Of a stretch of DNA of 64,000 nt, positions 37,404 to 49,554 are shown piece after piece. The position numbers and the translations under genes were made by a program. The DNA is from Globodera rostochiensis (taxonomy: Eukaryota; Nematoda; Chromadorea; Rhabditida; Heteroderidae): NCBI GenBank assembly GCA_018350325.1, contig JAEVLN010000003.1:4602745-4666744 (forward strand), read 5' to 3'. Each line of letters opens with the position of its first letter. Position 1 is the stretch's first letter. The notes under the pieces were generated by a model. The model worked only from the letters and a program-made list of their open reading frames with translations. It was not told the origin of the DNA and did not search any database.

Positions 37404-40400
37404 ATGGCAGCAGAGTGGCCTGAAGGATGCGATTTCAAAGTGGTTTTTATTCACGATAAGCCGGAAGACATTGTGGTGGACGCCCACGACTTGCTTCAGG
37501 TTTTGTTATTTTTGCAAAATTCTTGTTTTTGATGTTTGGTAGGGATGCTCGAGACTTGAAATTTGCCGAGAGTAGAGACCGAGACTCTCGAGCATCCCTA
37601 ATGTTTGGATGAAAGAGGGAAGACGTTTTGAATTTCTTCTAAATAATCCTCCTTTAGAGTGCCCTAAACGACGAACGTTTTGTTGTCGAAGGAAATGAAT
37701 TCGCATTGGCATTCGTTGCGCAGCCACGGGTTAATTTTTGAAAGATTCTAGCAAAGTTGTGCTTGTCTGCGCATATTATGTCGTGTCACAAAATTTAACT
37801 TTTTTTTTTTTTTTAGGTTTTCAACCCGACGGATGAAAACGGAACGGAAGTGGAAGAGTTGGAGCCTCGCATCGAATTTTACATCGGCATCATTGACAAG
37901 TCCAAGACTATCGGATGCATTTTTGTTTTGGAGCATTTGATGAAATGTCTTCGCAATTGTGGCGAAGAGTTGCAGCATTTGCATTACCGGATTGAGTTGC
38001 GCTCGCCGTCTGACATTGACATGGTGCCGTTCAAAAGGCATTTGAGCGCTTCGGACACAGCACAAGTTGGACGCGTTTTGTTTGGCAATGTGTTGTGGCA
38101 CAACCAACTGTACGTGCATCGACGGGTCAAGCCGAATATACAGCATATGGAAAATATTTTGGGCAAAGACGTGCGCCAATTGCACATTTCAAGGTTCGGT
38201 GGGGCAACTCGGGTACAAAAAGCGTTTGAAAGTAGAGAACGGAAACTCAGACCAAACAAATATTTGTACAAAAGTTTTGGGGATTTTTTGGGTTTTGGTT
38301 TTTTTTGGGTTGAGCCCCAATTTGACCAAACAAACAAAAACAAAAATTTTTGGGTCCAATTTTTTGTACAAATATTTGGGTTTTTTTGTACAATTATTTG
38401 TTTGGTCCGTACTCTATTTGAAAGTATACAAATTGGACATACAAATTGAACCAATATTGAACACCCAATTGTAGTCGCGTAGAACAAGGCGGCGAAGACA
38501 ACAGAAACATTGGACGTGCCACTGGTCAGTCATTCGATGGTCGTTGGCCTCCGACAAGATCAAAGGCAATCCCGATTCCCGGAAAATCTGCCAGTGCCGG
38601 CACCAAATTCTCACCGGAAAACGGAGGAACAGTGAACGATGGACACTTGTGCCGAAAAGGGTCCGACCAGACGTTGTCCAACACGCCAGGAACAAGCGGC
38701 TTCTTCATCAAATCGCCATCTCCGAATTCTTCCGACTGTACAGGCAGTACATTGCAGCCTAACCTGCTTCCTTTCCTCACGGAAGGGGACGACAGCGGAG
38801 TTGTATTGAACGGGCACGACCACGACGAGGATGGCATCGTGCCGGGATGGACAACTCCCCCACCACCAGAGGAGGGGGACGAGGGCCAAACTGACGACAA
38901 TCCAAACATTGCCAGAAAGTGAGTTTGCCATTTTTGCACAAATTTGGTCAATATTTGGTGACATATTGTCAAGCAAATTTAGAAGAATGCAGAAACCGAA
39001 ACAGTTGCAGCTGGCGGATGGACGAATCATTGAGTTGGGAATGAAAGCCGAGTTCGAACACGACCGACAAATGCTTTCGGTGACCTTCTTCCTGCCCTTT
39101 CAGCAGGTAACCACCGAACATGTGGTCGAACAAGAATTTGTGATATTATTTTAGGAAGCATTTATTTACAAATTTTTCAACAATTTTTTGACATTATTTG
39201 CATTATTAACCTTTTAGCACAAGTATTCTTGGGCGCTCATCGACAAGTATAAATTGGAGTTCCGTTACTCGTCCATTTCTCAAGTGCTGTTGTCGTTGAA
39301 GCGAAAGGGCCAGTCGCGGTTCGTTCCGCGACTGGTGCTTCGTATTAAATACCCGCCGACCATTTGGTGTGCGGATGACGTGTTCGGGTTGAAGGAACGC
39401 ATTGCCAAAACGTACGGTTTCTTCTCTTTACATTAAATACTTTGAATTAGAGTCCGGACCCAAAACCCAAACCTAAAAAATTTGGGTTGTTTTAATAAAA
39501 ATTTCTTAATATATTTTTAAATATTTTTAATTTAAAATTCACGCAAAAAAAGCAATTTTTGAAAAAATCACATTTTTCTGAATTTCTGCTTCAAATTTCT
39601 TAACAAAGATTGCCAATTTAGTAAAAATTTCCGGGACAAGATTTAAATATTTCTTGCTCTAAATATTTGATATATCTTTCATTTCTAAAAAGAAAAAAGC
39701 TTCAAAAATTTACCGTTTTTGAAAATTTGCCAAGTTTTTGGGGTTTGTCATGTATGGGGTGGGGGGACGGTTTGTAGTTCGCGTGGTTGACGTGACACTG
39801 GTCAGAAAAAGCGTTGAATAAAATTTTATTTTAAAAAATCGTAAATTTAGGCTTTTTGTTATGTTTTACTGAAAATTTTTGGGTTTTGTACAAAATTCGG
39901 GTTAAGCCAGACCATAAAAAACAAAAATAAACCCCTAAGTTTTGACCAAATTTTGTTTGGGTTCAACTTTCCGGCCTCTACTTGAATGTCAAAAACTGAT
40001 CAAGTCGAATTTTGTGTACAATTCTTCGGCCTTCCTTTTTTATTTATTCATTGTTCCGTCCATACATTTCGCATTTCCATTTAGGGACAAACAATTTTCG
40101 CGCGGAAATCGTGTGCTTGGCTGGCCGGATCCGGAGGAGGGTATGGGCAGTAAAGAAGCAGTGGAGGATGACGTCAAAGATTCGTCGGTATTTGTTCTTG
40201 ATCTGAGTTCAATGGAGGCCAACGAGCTCAGCGCACTGCTCAGCCGGTTCATGGTCGAGTTGAAGATGAAAGTGGAGCTACGAAATTTGCACGAAAGTCA
40301 AAAGGAAAGACCCAAAGTGTACGTCTTGGGCAAATTTGTTGCATTTTTAATGTATTTTGATATATAATGTTTTGAGTAGACGGACCGATCGAGAATCTCG

Positions 40401-43400
40401 ATCGGTCCCAAGTCCGAGCTCTAGTCTTGAGGTCCTAAGCGGGACTAAGCCAATTAGTTTTGCTGTTCCAGCTTGTCCTGTTCTGTTCCTGGTTCTATTC
40501 TAGGATTTAGAACAGAACAGGAACAGATTCAAATCCTTGAAACAGAACAGGCCAAGCTAGAACAGGGTACAAATTGAACAATTGAGCTTGATTGGGTAAT
40601 ATATTAGAAATTTCCCCAAAATTCATTGGAACGTTAATCTCTTCAGAGCACTGGTGGGCGCTATCTTTGACAATCCCGCACTGTTGTACTGGATGCAGAG
40701 CCTGGCTGCGCGTGGCTATGTGGCGATGGACCACTGGACTGTGGAGGCGGAATGCGACGACTTCTTCAACAATTTGATTCTGGGCAACTTCAGAGAGAAT
40801 CCGGAGCAGACTTTGGAAGCGCTTGAGATGTTGGCGGACAAGCTGTTCGACCGGTCTGAGATAAAACATCACTACGGGTTGGGCGGAATGCTCGAAGATA
40901 TTATGATGGGAGTGGCCAACAACGGAGACTATGTGACACCGTTGAGGGACGGATTCGAACGCGTGAGAAAGGTGGGTGCGCGAGTTTACTTCGAGTCAAT
41001 TAATTTGTATTATCCCCAGCAACGGTTGTTTTGTGATTTCAGGTTGTGATCACTCCTTCCCGGATTATTCCATGCGGATACGAGATTATGATGGGCAATC
41101 GCGCGTTGCGCTTCGACAGAGACAAATACCCGCCGGACAAATTCCTTCGCATCATTTTCAGAGACGAAAATGGGGAGAGAGTGCGCAAGAATGACATGAA
41201 CAACGGTCGCCTGCTTGATCAATTTGTCTTGGACCGGTTGGTCAGAGGCATTGAATTTGGCGGTCAGGTGTACAGCTTCGTCGGCACATCAAACTCGCAA
41301 ATGCGTGACGGCGGCTGTTACTTCCTGCAGGTAATTTTGGTATTCATCCAAATCGACCGCCGTTTTTCTAACCGAGATTTGTTAAAATGCCTTTTTGTTT
41401 TGGTCCAGAGCAAATCAACACTTTCTTATAATTTTTTCGATTAAGAACTATGCGAATTTAGGCCGACTTGGAGGGCGTGAACGATTTTCGTAACCGGCTT
41501 GGCCAATTTTCGCTGGTTCCGACCATCCCGAAAATGATGTCACGCCTGGGCCTCTGCTTCACGCAAGGCCGTGCGACCGACGTTGACATGCGACTGCGAA
41601 TGCTCGCATGTGATTTCACCGGCGGCCTCAACCTGCACAAGGAGCCGTACACATTTTCTGACGGGTGCGGTTGTCTGAGTGTGGCAGCGGCACGCCAAAT
41701 CACTGCCGAGATTGGTCTCGACGTGCAAAATCCGCCGTCGTGTTACCAGGTGGGGTAAACACATGCAACACACACACACTGGTGCTGAGCCCATACCTTA
41801 AATAGTGGAGGGTCGACCCCCCCCCCCCCTCGTTCATACCGAGCCCAACAGAGGGGGGGGGGGGGTTTAAATGCGGTACTGAAGTGGCCCTTCTCCCCCC
41901 CCCCTTCCGTTCGTACAAAGGGCCGTTTATGGCTGATCCGGAGACCTAACCAGGCGGGGGGGGGGGGACGGAAATAGAATCTAAAAATTATAAAAAAATT
42001 CTTTTTGATGTTAACAACATTAAGTAATAACATTCGAAATGAGAGTTGTATATTTTATCAATTTTACAGTTTCGTTACGCGGGCTACAAAGGCGTTTTGG
42101 CTGTCAATCCGACGCTAGACCGGAACAAGGAGTTTTTTGATGCACAGGGTGGGGAGGATCAGCAGCTGTCAAGAAAGGACTTTATGGCTGTTGATTTTCT
42201 CTTTCGTCCATCTCAAAAGAAGTTCGAGGTGTGGCAGGAGTATGAGGAGGAGTGCCGACTCGACGTGGTGAAGATCTCCGCTCCGACGAGTGTCGTGATG
42301 AACAAACCGTTCATCAACATCTTGGACCAGGTGCTTTAAGTACGAGGGCACGACGGTTCCTTTGTGTGCCAAGCCGGGGGTCTTTTAGTCGTTTTTCCCT
42401 TCCATTGGTCATTTATTTACTTTACAGTTTTTTATTCTTTGCAGGTGTCACAAATGCAGTCCGATAGCTGTCACAAGCGGATTTGCACGCGTGTGCATGC
42501 CCTCTTGGATAAGCATATTTTCTCCGTTTGTGCCTCACTCACCGACGAGGCGTTCGCCCGTCGGCGGTTGCAGGATTTACCTCGTCTGATCGAATACAAC
42601 GCGCTGAATTCGGTCCAATTCACGCGGGAGCCCTTTTTTCGGCTCGTCCTCCGTTCGGCTGCCAAAGTGGCCATTCACAGAGTGAGCCAAAAGTTGGCCA
42701 TTGCCATTCCGCCCGAGCTGGGTCGCATGATGTTCGGGGTGATCGACGAGACCGGCATTCTTCAGGTTTGGCATTTAGTGCCCGACTGCATTTTGATGTT
42801 TTCTGACAATCAATTTCTGAATGAAAAGGACGATCTCGAATTGAAATGAATAACAAATTAATTTGTTTTTGGTGTATTGTAATTGTGAGTCGATGGTTTT
42901 GCTGCTTAAGAATGGCCAAGTGTTTGCCCAATACACTGTTGACATTGACGGGGCAGTAACTGAACACGGATGGCGGAACAGAAAGTCGAAGAAGAGGCCA
43001 TCAAAAAAACGTATTTTGACCGGTGAGGAAGAAGAACTGGTTGACCCCCCCCCCCTCCCCCTCCCCTCCGGGTATCTCCGATTCAAGGACTTTTTTTTCA
43101 AAATTTATTTGGTTCATATTAAATTCATTCATTTTGATGTCAGGACCGGTGTTGGTCACTAAAAATCCGTCCATCGTCGGGGGCGATGTTCGCATGCTCG
43201 AAGCCGTCGACGTGGCCGCCTTGCACCATCTCGTCGACGTGCTTGTCTTTCCCCGTCACGGTCCACGCCCACATTCGGTATTTTTATCGAAGGATTTTTA
43301 AACATTTGGAGATTTTTTTTTGTATTTGAATTGTTCGAATAAAGAAAGACATTGTTTGGCACTTATTTCCCAGCTCAATAATTCATTTTTAATTTTTGAG

Positions 43401-46358
43401 CATTTTTCAGGACGAAATGGCCGGTTCCGACTTGGACGGGGACGAGTACACGCTGATCTGGGACGAGGAGTTGGCGTTGGAAGGCAACCAACCGGCGACG
43501 GATTATTCCGCGCCCAAGGCAAATTCAACGCCAACTGCCGACTTGTCGCCAGATGAGTATCAGTACCAGATGGCCTCCTTCTTCGTCAAGTACTTGAAAA
43601 ACGATTCGGTCGGACAAATTTCCAACTCGCATTTGGCCAACTCGGATCTGTACGGAATTGACTGCGATGTGCGTGTATCCGCCAGTTTAAAATTGTTCTG
43701 ACTTATTCATGCAAAATGGGGGCGATCATTTACAATTTCTCATTATAAAAAACCCTTCAAGGTTTGCACAACAATCGCCAAAAAGCATTCGCAAGCGGTG
43801 GACTTTCCGAAGACCGGTGTTCCACCGGCCCAATTGACCAACCAATGGAATGAACCGGTGGATTTACCGCCGGAGAAATACGAGCGGACACCCGACTTTA
43901 TGGGGAAGATGGCCAATGAGGTGTGTGCACTTTTTAAGCGCGGTCGAAAGACCCAATTTTTTTTGAAGATTGAAATGTTTCAAATTTAAATTTTAAGCCC
44001 TGTTACGTAAGCACTCGGTTGAATGCGCAACTCTACCGTCGTATCAAAGCGTTGAGCGATTTTCTGCTCAACACGATCAGTGACGAGTCCGTTAGGCTTC
44101 CCGACATGGACAAACTGCTCTTTTCATTGGAGGAACACCAGGAGTACATCGAATTGGCTGCTGAACACTATCAGAAATATGCCTACTCAATTAGTGTGAG
44201 ATTTTTTTTTTTTTGATGTTATTGTTTTTTTGTTTGTAAAGCAAAGGTTTTTATTATAAATAACAGAATATTTATTTTAAGAATTTGATGGATTCTTACG
44301 GAATTCAATGTGAGGGCGAGCTGTTCTCCTCCAGCTACTCCTCGTTGTGCAACCGCGTCTCCGACAGAGAAAACGACGACATGTAAACACATTGCTTTCC
44401 CATTTTTTGAAAAGATTTTGTAATTTTGGGCCAAAACGGACACATTTCGTGCAGCCCCTCTGGCCTAAAAGTATTTCAGCACAAAAACATTTTGTGTTAA
44501 GGTCCTTCTTCACCACGTCGCGGGTGATTGAGCAGCGTCTTTGGGACATTCGCCAGGCGGCACGAAAAACCTTTTTCGGCTCATTTGGCGGTGACATGGA
44601 AACACTGACGGACGATGAGGGCATTTGCAATAATCCGTCCGATCAACTCAAATTTCTTGCGCTTGCTTACTACACAATCGGATACAGTGAGTTCAATTCA
44701 ATGGCCTGTTTATGACAAATAATTAAATTTGGAAAGATTCGACGTCGCGCAAATTCCTCTCATTCCCATGGATTGCCAGTTGGGATGTGCTGGACGCTGT
44801 GCGCCGCTCGCGCATTTTGGCCTCTTTGGGCCAGCCGGGTGACAGCAGTGGGGGCTGTTCCCGTTTGTTTAGCGGGATGTTTGACTCATTTGGCGAACAC
44901 CTCACTGAACACATTGAACTTTTCAATTCTTCACGACGAACGGAGTTGGGCGAGTTCAGTTCCCGATGCTTTGGCGATGCGCCTTCTTCGTCTGCTGAGG
45001 AGGGCCAAGCTGAAAGTGAGGCGGTCAAACAGTTGCTGTACCGCTACGTGCTCAGACATGAAGGTGGGTAATTTTTTTTGATCGCTGGATATTAAAAACA
45101 ATTTCTGATATTGTTTAGAAAAGAATATTTAGCAAAAAAAATTACACAATCATTTTTTCCTGTAAAGGTTTGGCTCCATTGATGTTCTTCACCGTCGAGT
45201 GGGCTGCCCACATGGGCCTTTTTGAACAAAGTCCGCTCAAGGAGGAGCACATTTGTCTTCTTCTGTTGAGCGCCGGGCTGATGAATCAGCCCCAAAATGT
45301 GCTCAGTTCGGAGGAGAGACGGCCATGGCTGACCGAGGTTTTTATACCGAATGAGCTTTTAACCTTTTCGGACTCGAATTTGCGTATGTTTAGACGCCGG
45401 TTGACTGGACTGAGTCGGAAACGGCGCCACGGCGAGCGGTCACTCGGCCGGGACGACGCTTCAACTCTTTTGTCGAGAGTCTCGCCTCTCGACATTTCGA
45501 GCAGATGCGTTGTCTGGACTTCACGCACTTGGGCCTGGAGTCCGGACTCATGTTCGGGGTCAGTGCTGTTGAGAAGAAAATTGGAATTGGGATTAGATCG
45601 ATCAGCTAATATTTGTTCTGAACAGAATTTTTTTTCAGGGAGAGTGGCGTGAGCTGCACCGAATTGCGCTGAAAACGTACTACAGTTTGGTGTTTATGGA
45701 CTGCAACCGGCACGTTCTGCCATCCATCGATGAGCAAAACAGCGACTGCGAACTGCGGCAAGATGATGATCATGACCAGGCCACCCAACCCGTCATCAAA
45801 CAGGGCGATGTGTTTGTGATTGAATTGCCTTGTCGCGTGGAGAGCGAGTACATGCTACTCAGCACCAAAATGCGTGCCCAACTCTGTGCGCAGAGTGGCT
45901 GCCACGAAATCATTATTCGGCGTGATCCAAAGTTGCCATTGGGCAAATCAATTTTTGTTCAACCCCTTCTCCAAAGGTCACTGCCGTTGGCTCGGCCCAT
46001 CCTGGCCAAAGCCCTTCACCCCTCGGCTGTTGGGCGGGTACAGAAGCCGATCCGTGTGATAGTGTCCAGTTGGGGCAGTCGGGAGGCGCTTGATCAGCTG
46101 CACCACTTCTTCGCCGTTCGACCTCAGCTAGACTTGAAGACCAATCGGCGTAGCCGAATTCAAATTCTCCCTGAAGAAACCTTTGAGAAGCTGGACAAAC
46201 TGACGAACGAGGGCACTCGGGAGCGGGAGGAACGTCTGGGCGAGGAAATGTTGAACGATTACTTCCGGGATGAGGGCGCGGAAGAGGAGGCGATTGATGC
46301 CGCGGCACTCTTAGACTGTATTGAAGAGTTGCAATTCGTAGAGGACGAGGGGGAGTAG
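37404..46358 (+). CDS. RNA-dependent RNA polymerase, EGO-1/RRF family
   Basis: Cellular RdRP that copies RNA templates to make secondary small RNAs in nematode RNA interference. Twenty-three exons join in consistent phase to give 1,850 residues: 37404-37499, 37658-37729, 37817-38193, 38475-38918, 38983-39106, 39218-39411, 40085-40318, 40647-40971, 41043-41330, 41462-41749, 42070-42330, 42445-42765, 42911-43022, 43144-43277, 43411-43668, 43762-43920, 43998-44195, 44282-44382, 44502-44686, 44737-45063, 45168-45337, 45394-45558, 45639-46358. The catalytic DLDGD motif lies in exon 43411-43668 (about residue 1097), preceded by PRHGPRPH. Exon 38475-38918 codes a low-complexity acidic linker. A 56-nt intron (45338-45393) is open in one frame and easily missed. 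The start ATG is the first after an in-frame stop at 37353. I cannot tell EGO-1/RRF-1 from RRF-3 by eye. Introns hold several MITEs. Confidence 0.92.
37540..37600. mobile_element. 61-bp hAT-like MITE in RdRP intron 1
   Basis: Perfect 15-bp terminal inverted repeats TAGGGATGCTCGAGA and TCTCGAGCATCCCTA are flanked by the exact 8-bp direct repeat ATGTTTGG (37532-37539 and 37601-37608). An 8-bp target duplication and TAGGG tips are hAT hallmarks. Confidence 0.8.
38233..38416. mobile_element. hAT-like MITE (TAGAG...CTCTA) in RdRP intron 3
   Basis: The 184-bp foldback begins TAGAGAACGG and ends CCGTACTCTA. The exact 8-bp duplication TTTGAAAG flanks it (38225-38232 and 38417-38424). The interior is rich in TTTGGGTTTT and TTTGTACAAA strings. 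It fills most of the intron 38194-38474. Confidence 0.85.
39448..39980. mobile_element. hAT-like MITE (TAGAGTCCGG...CTCTA) in RdRP intron 6
   Basis: The 533-bp element starts TAGAGTCCGGACCCAAAACC and ends TTTCCGGCCTCTA. Flanks CTTTGAAT and CTTGAATG are near-identical with one base displaced. It has the same tips and the same preference for TTGAA targets as the copies at 38233 and 53977. Confidence 0.7.
40377..40423. mobile_element. Minimal 47-bp TAGA...CTCTA element in RdRP intron 7
   Basis: It starts TAGACGGACC and ends GTCCGAGCTCTA. Flanking octamers GTTTTGAG and GTCTTGAG differ at one position. The centre is the palindrome-like GATCGAGAATCTCGATC. It is probably a stripped-down relative of the family. 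Confidence 0.5.
41815..41970. repeat. Alternating poly-C and poly-G tracts in RdRP intron 10
   Basis: Runs of 10 or more C and G alternate, with a partial inverted relation. Similar homopolymer tracts occur at 6174-6197, 6541-6556, 47161-47174, 47887-47900 and 51184-51220. Their exact lengths are likely to be unreliable in an assembly. Confidence 0.7.
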
Positions 46359-46582
46359 AGCGATGTGCCGAGCGAATGAGGGAGGCGCGGCAAGGCGTTT
46401 TATATGTATTTCGAGAAAACGATTTTAAATATATTTAAAAATTAAATTTTTTGGTCTAAAACTCCAAACTTTCGGCTTTTGATTGTGTTGGCCTTGCAGT
46501 TTGGCTATGGAAAAGGACAAAAACCCCAATTGCCGAACGTTAGGACCAAAAAGGCGTTTCAGCTGCGTGTATGCTTATTTGT

Positions 46583-47003
46583 TAGAGATCGGAGTCCGGA
46601 GTGGGATTTTCCAGGACTCTTGATCCGGAATCCTGGTATTTTCATCCAGGATCAGGATATCCTGAAAACAGGATTTTTAATCCTGATCATTTCCAAAATC
46701 CTGATCCGGATTCCTGGTATTTCGTCGAAGCACCAGGATCAGGATATCCTGAAAACAGGATTTTTAATCCTGATCATTTCCAAAATCCTGATCCGGATTC
46801 CTGGTATTTCGTCGAAGCACCATGATCAGTATTCTGAAAACAGGATTTTTAATCCTGATCCGGAAATTTTTTGAAAAATACCAGTTTGGTGAATTTTACA
46901 AAAATTTTGTAAAAATCCTGTTCCGCAAAACGCACCAGGATCCAGGATATCCTGAAAACAGGATTTTTAATCCTGGCTAAATCCTGATCCGGACCGGTCT
47001 CTG
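46583..47003. mobile_element. Foldback element with internal AGGATATCCTG repeats
   Basis: It starts TAGAGATCGGAGTCCGG and ends CCGGACCGGTCTCT, resembling the TAGAG...CTCTA family. The inside is a tandem array of palindromic CAGGATATCCTG and CAGGATTTTTAATCCTG units. It lies about 220 bp downstream of the RdRP stop. No clear target duplication was found. Confidence 0.6.
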
Positions 47004-47236
47004 TGTTTGCTTTCATCGGACGATTATGTTCTTTAGTCGATTCCCTCACAATATTTCAAATATTGTAGCGATTCTTTAATTGTGACATGATTTATGTGAA
47101 TCGTACGGAATAAAGGAATGTGAAGGGAATGTTCGAGCTTAATCAAAGAAAATCAAAGTGGGGGGGGGGGGGGGCTATCGGCTGCGCTATGATTGTTAAC
47201 ACTGGTTACCCCCCCCCCTCCCCTCCCCCCGGTGAA

Positions 47237-47453
47237 CGGAAAATTGGTCACCAGGATATTTTGTGTTTTTTGTGCTAACTTTTTTCAAACAACTCAAACG
47301 CTTAGCTTTAAAGCTTCTTCAGACTAAATGCTGTCATCTTGTATTCTGTAGGCTTTTAAAAATGTTGTAAGCTGAAAAGTGGTTCTAAGCTTTTAGAGTT
47401 GTTTGAAAAAAGTTAGAACGAAAAACTCGAATATCCTGGTGACCAATTTTCCG
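47237..47453. mobile_element. 217-bp foldback element
   Basis: The arms CGGAAAATTGGTCACCAGGA and its inverse at the right end extend inward for about 60 bp with modest divergence, including TTTTTTCAAACAACTC. A second partial right tip follows at about 47460-47480. It is non-coding. The stretch 46359-47713 otherwise shows no gene. Confidence 0.7.
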
Positions 47454-47713
47454 AAAATCCCCGGTGACCAATTTTCCGACACTTTGGCGGACGAACAACT
47501 AAAAGCTTTTTTTATTGAAAAGTTACAATAGAAATTGTGTTTTTTTGGTATTTTTTTTATAAATTTATAACATAAAATAAAAAAAAATGAAGAAAAAGTA
47601 ATAGAATAAATTTTATTAAATGAGTGAAAGAAGCATTAATAAACGAGCTTCAAAATTAAGACTTTTTTTGAACCATTCTTCTGTCCGTCCAGGGTAATCA
47701 ATCACCACGCCGA

Positions 47714-49554
47714 TTAGTGCGTCTTCTTGCACTCTATCGACTTCATTCTGCCGTATTGATGCTCAAAAACACTCAAATTCTCTGCCCCCCAGATTGAAAG
47801 TGCAGTCGGCACGCCGTCTTCACATTGGCCATTCTTCTCGTCAAACTGCGTAAAAAAATGTTTTTTTTAAATGTTCAAAATTAGGGTCCCCCCCCCCCCC
47901 CGACCCCTCGGGCGGGAAAGTCGTTGCCTTGTCGAGACTCGGGGTCGGGGACGACCCAATTTTGGGGCTCGGGGACCAACCCTATTAAAATTATTTGCCA
48001 TACATTGAAAAACCACATAAAGTGCTTTTTCTGGTCCGACAAGGTCACATTGGCCAATTCGGCCAGAATTCCGGTGTAAAGCACATCGTCCAAATAAAAG
48101 CCGTCCGTTTGCCGGGTATACAATAAAATGGCATTAATTGTAGCCGAAGTGGTCAAATAAATGGTCAAATAAACAGTGCCCTGCATGAAGTCGGGGTACA
48201 TGTCCTTGGGGTACACATCCTTCGAGATGTACCTTAAAGTGTTTATGAAAATGTATCAAAACTCATACATCAAAAGTGTTTCCCTTTGTCCGCTTTCTTA
48301 AAAATTTCATCCGATTTCAAAAAAGGCTTAAATTCTCAATTTATATTTTCTATTAACGAAAATCGTAATCAGTGCATCAAATAACATATTTTCAGACAAA
48401 TTGAAATACTCTTACTTTATTACCAGTTGCCGTATGCACTCTTTTAATCCCCCATGGGGGATTAATTTCTAACCTGTTCAGAGAGTGGGGCATTATTGGA
48501 GAGTGGGGGATTAAAAGAGTGAATACGGTAAATACTTTTAGAGATTGTAACCCAAAAAGGGTGTTGTGGAAATTTTTTGGTTGGACCGCGGAATTGGTGA
48601 TTTTAATTTAAATTAATATTTCTTCTGACCATTTGCTTTGTGGACGCCGGTGTGGACGCGACAAATGGAAAATGTTTCCAAAATAAACGAGCGGATTTTG
48701 GACGACAATTTGTCGGAATTTTTTCTCCGTCCAATGCGCCAAACGTCGCAAATGTACCAGCGCGTCGTCGTCCACTTTCATTACCCATTTGGCGTTGGCA
48801 CAAAACGATTGTTGCCATTCTAAGGCACCGTACCACTGAATTTTATATAAATATATATTTAAATAATTTTGTAAAATTTTTGATTATCGCTAAGGCCCGG
48901 ATTTATATGCTCCAAAAATAACCAAAAATGCACATATATATGCTCCAAAATAGCCAAAATATACCGAAAAATCGAGAAATGCAACAAATATGTACCGAAA
49001 ATGGCATTTTTAGTGCATTATTTGTTAAATCTTTTTCTTAGATTAATTATTTTTCGTAAACAGCCAGAAATCTATCTTTTTTGGTCAAATATGCTCAACA
49101 CCCCCCCCCCCCCAAAATCCTTAAATATGCCATTTTAAACGTTCAAAAAAGCTCAAACCAACACGAAAAAGGTTTTCTTAAAAAATATAAGCATAAAAAT
49201 CCGGGAACTAAATTCGATGTCCTTTGATACTTTTAAATGAATGTGTGCGTAAATGTCGACAAAGCCATGCAGAAACACCAAATCGCCATGTTCCGCCTGC
49301 TCCTCCTCCAACTTTTTTTGAACATTGGCCGCTTCCCCGTCCCTTACATCGGCGATCAAAAAACGAATCACTTCGCCTGGGACCTGCACAAAAATTTAAA
49401 AATTTTGGTAATTTTTTTAATGAAAATGGCATAAATTCACCGAGTCGTTCATCCACGTTTGCCGAATGCCCTTGCGGTTCTCAAAGCCGTACCTTCGTGA
49501 CATCGTTAGCATTATCAACTCCGTCTGATTCGGGCACGGATTGGCTAATTCCAT
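47714..49554 (-). CDS. GT31-type beta-1,3-galactosyltransferase-like enzyme
   Basis: Golgi glycosyltransferase of the Galactosyl_T (GT31) type, which transfers galactose or GlcNAc in beta-1,3 linkage. Five exons in phase (49554-49441, 49383-49231, 48835-48630, 48232-48004, 47845-47714) give 277 residues. Motifs in order: ENRKGIRQTW (the RxxIRxTW signature), VIRFLIADVRD, LVFLHGFVDIYAHIHLK, the metal-binding DDD in KWVMKVDDDALV, and DDVLYTGILAELANV. The protein ends CKKTH and TAA. No signal anchor or transmembrane segment is visible at this ATG, so either a 5' exon is missing or the gene is 5'-truncated. The sugar specificity cannot be told. The chosen ATG at 49554 lies within the last exon of the neighbouring gene in another frame. 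Confidence 0.82.
48428..48530. mobile_element. MITE with CCGTA/TACGGTA termini, copy 2
   Basis: It resembles the element at 7161-7280: CCGTATGCACTCTTTTAATC at the left, the inverse ATTAAAAGAGTGAATACGG at the right, and GGGGGATTAA repeats between. It lies in the GT31 intron 48233-48629. Confidence 0.75.

Noticed and set aside
45338..45393. Continuous reading of the RdRP through 45338-45393 into a serine- and arginine-rich product
   Set aside because: The continuation loses the conserved sequence. Removing 56 nt between GAG|GTTTTT and TTTAG|ACG restores a phase-0 frame with TPVDWTE and a family-like continuation.
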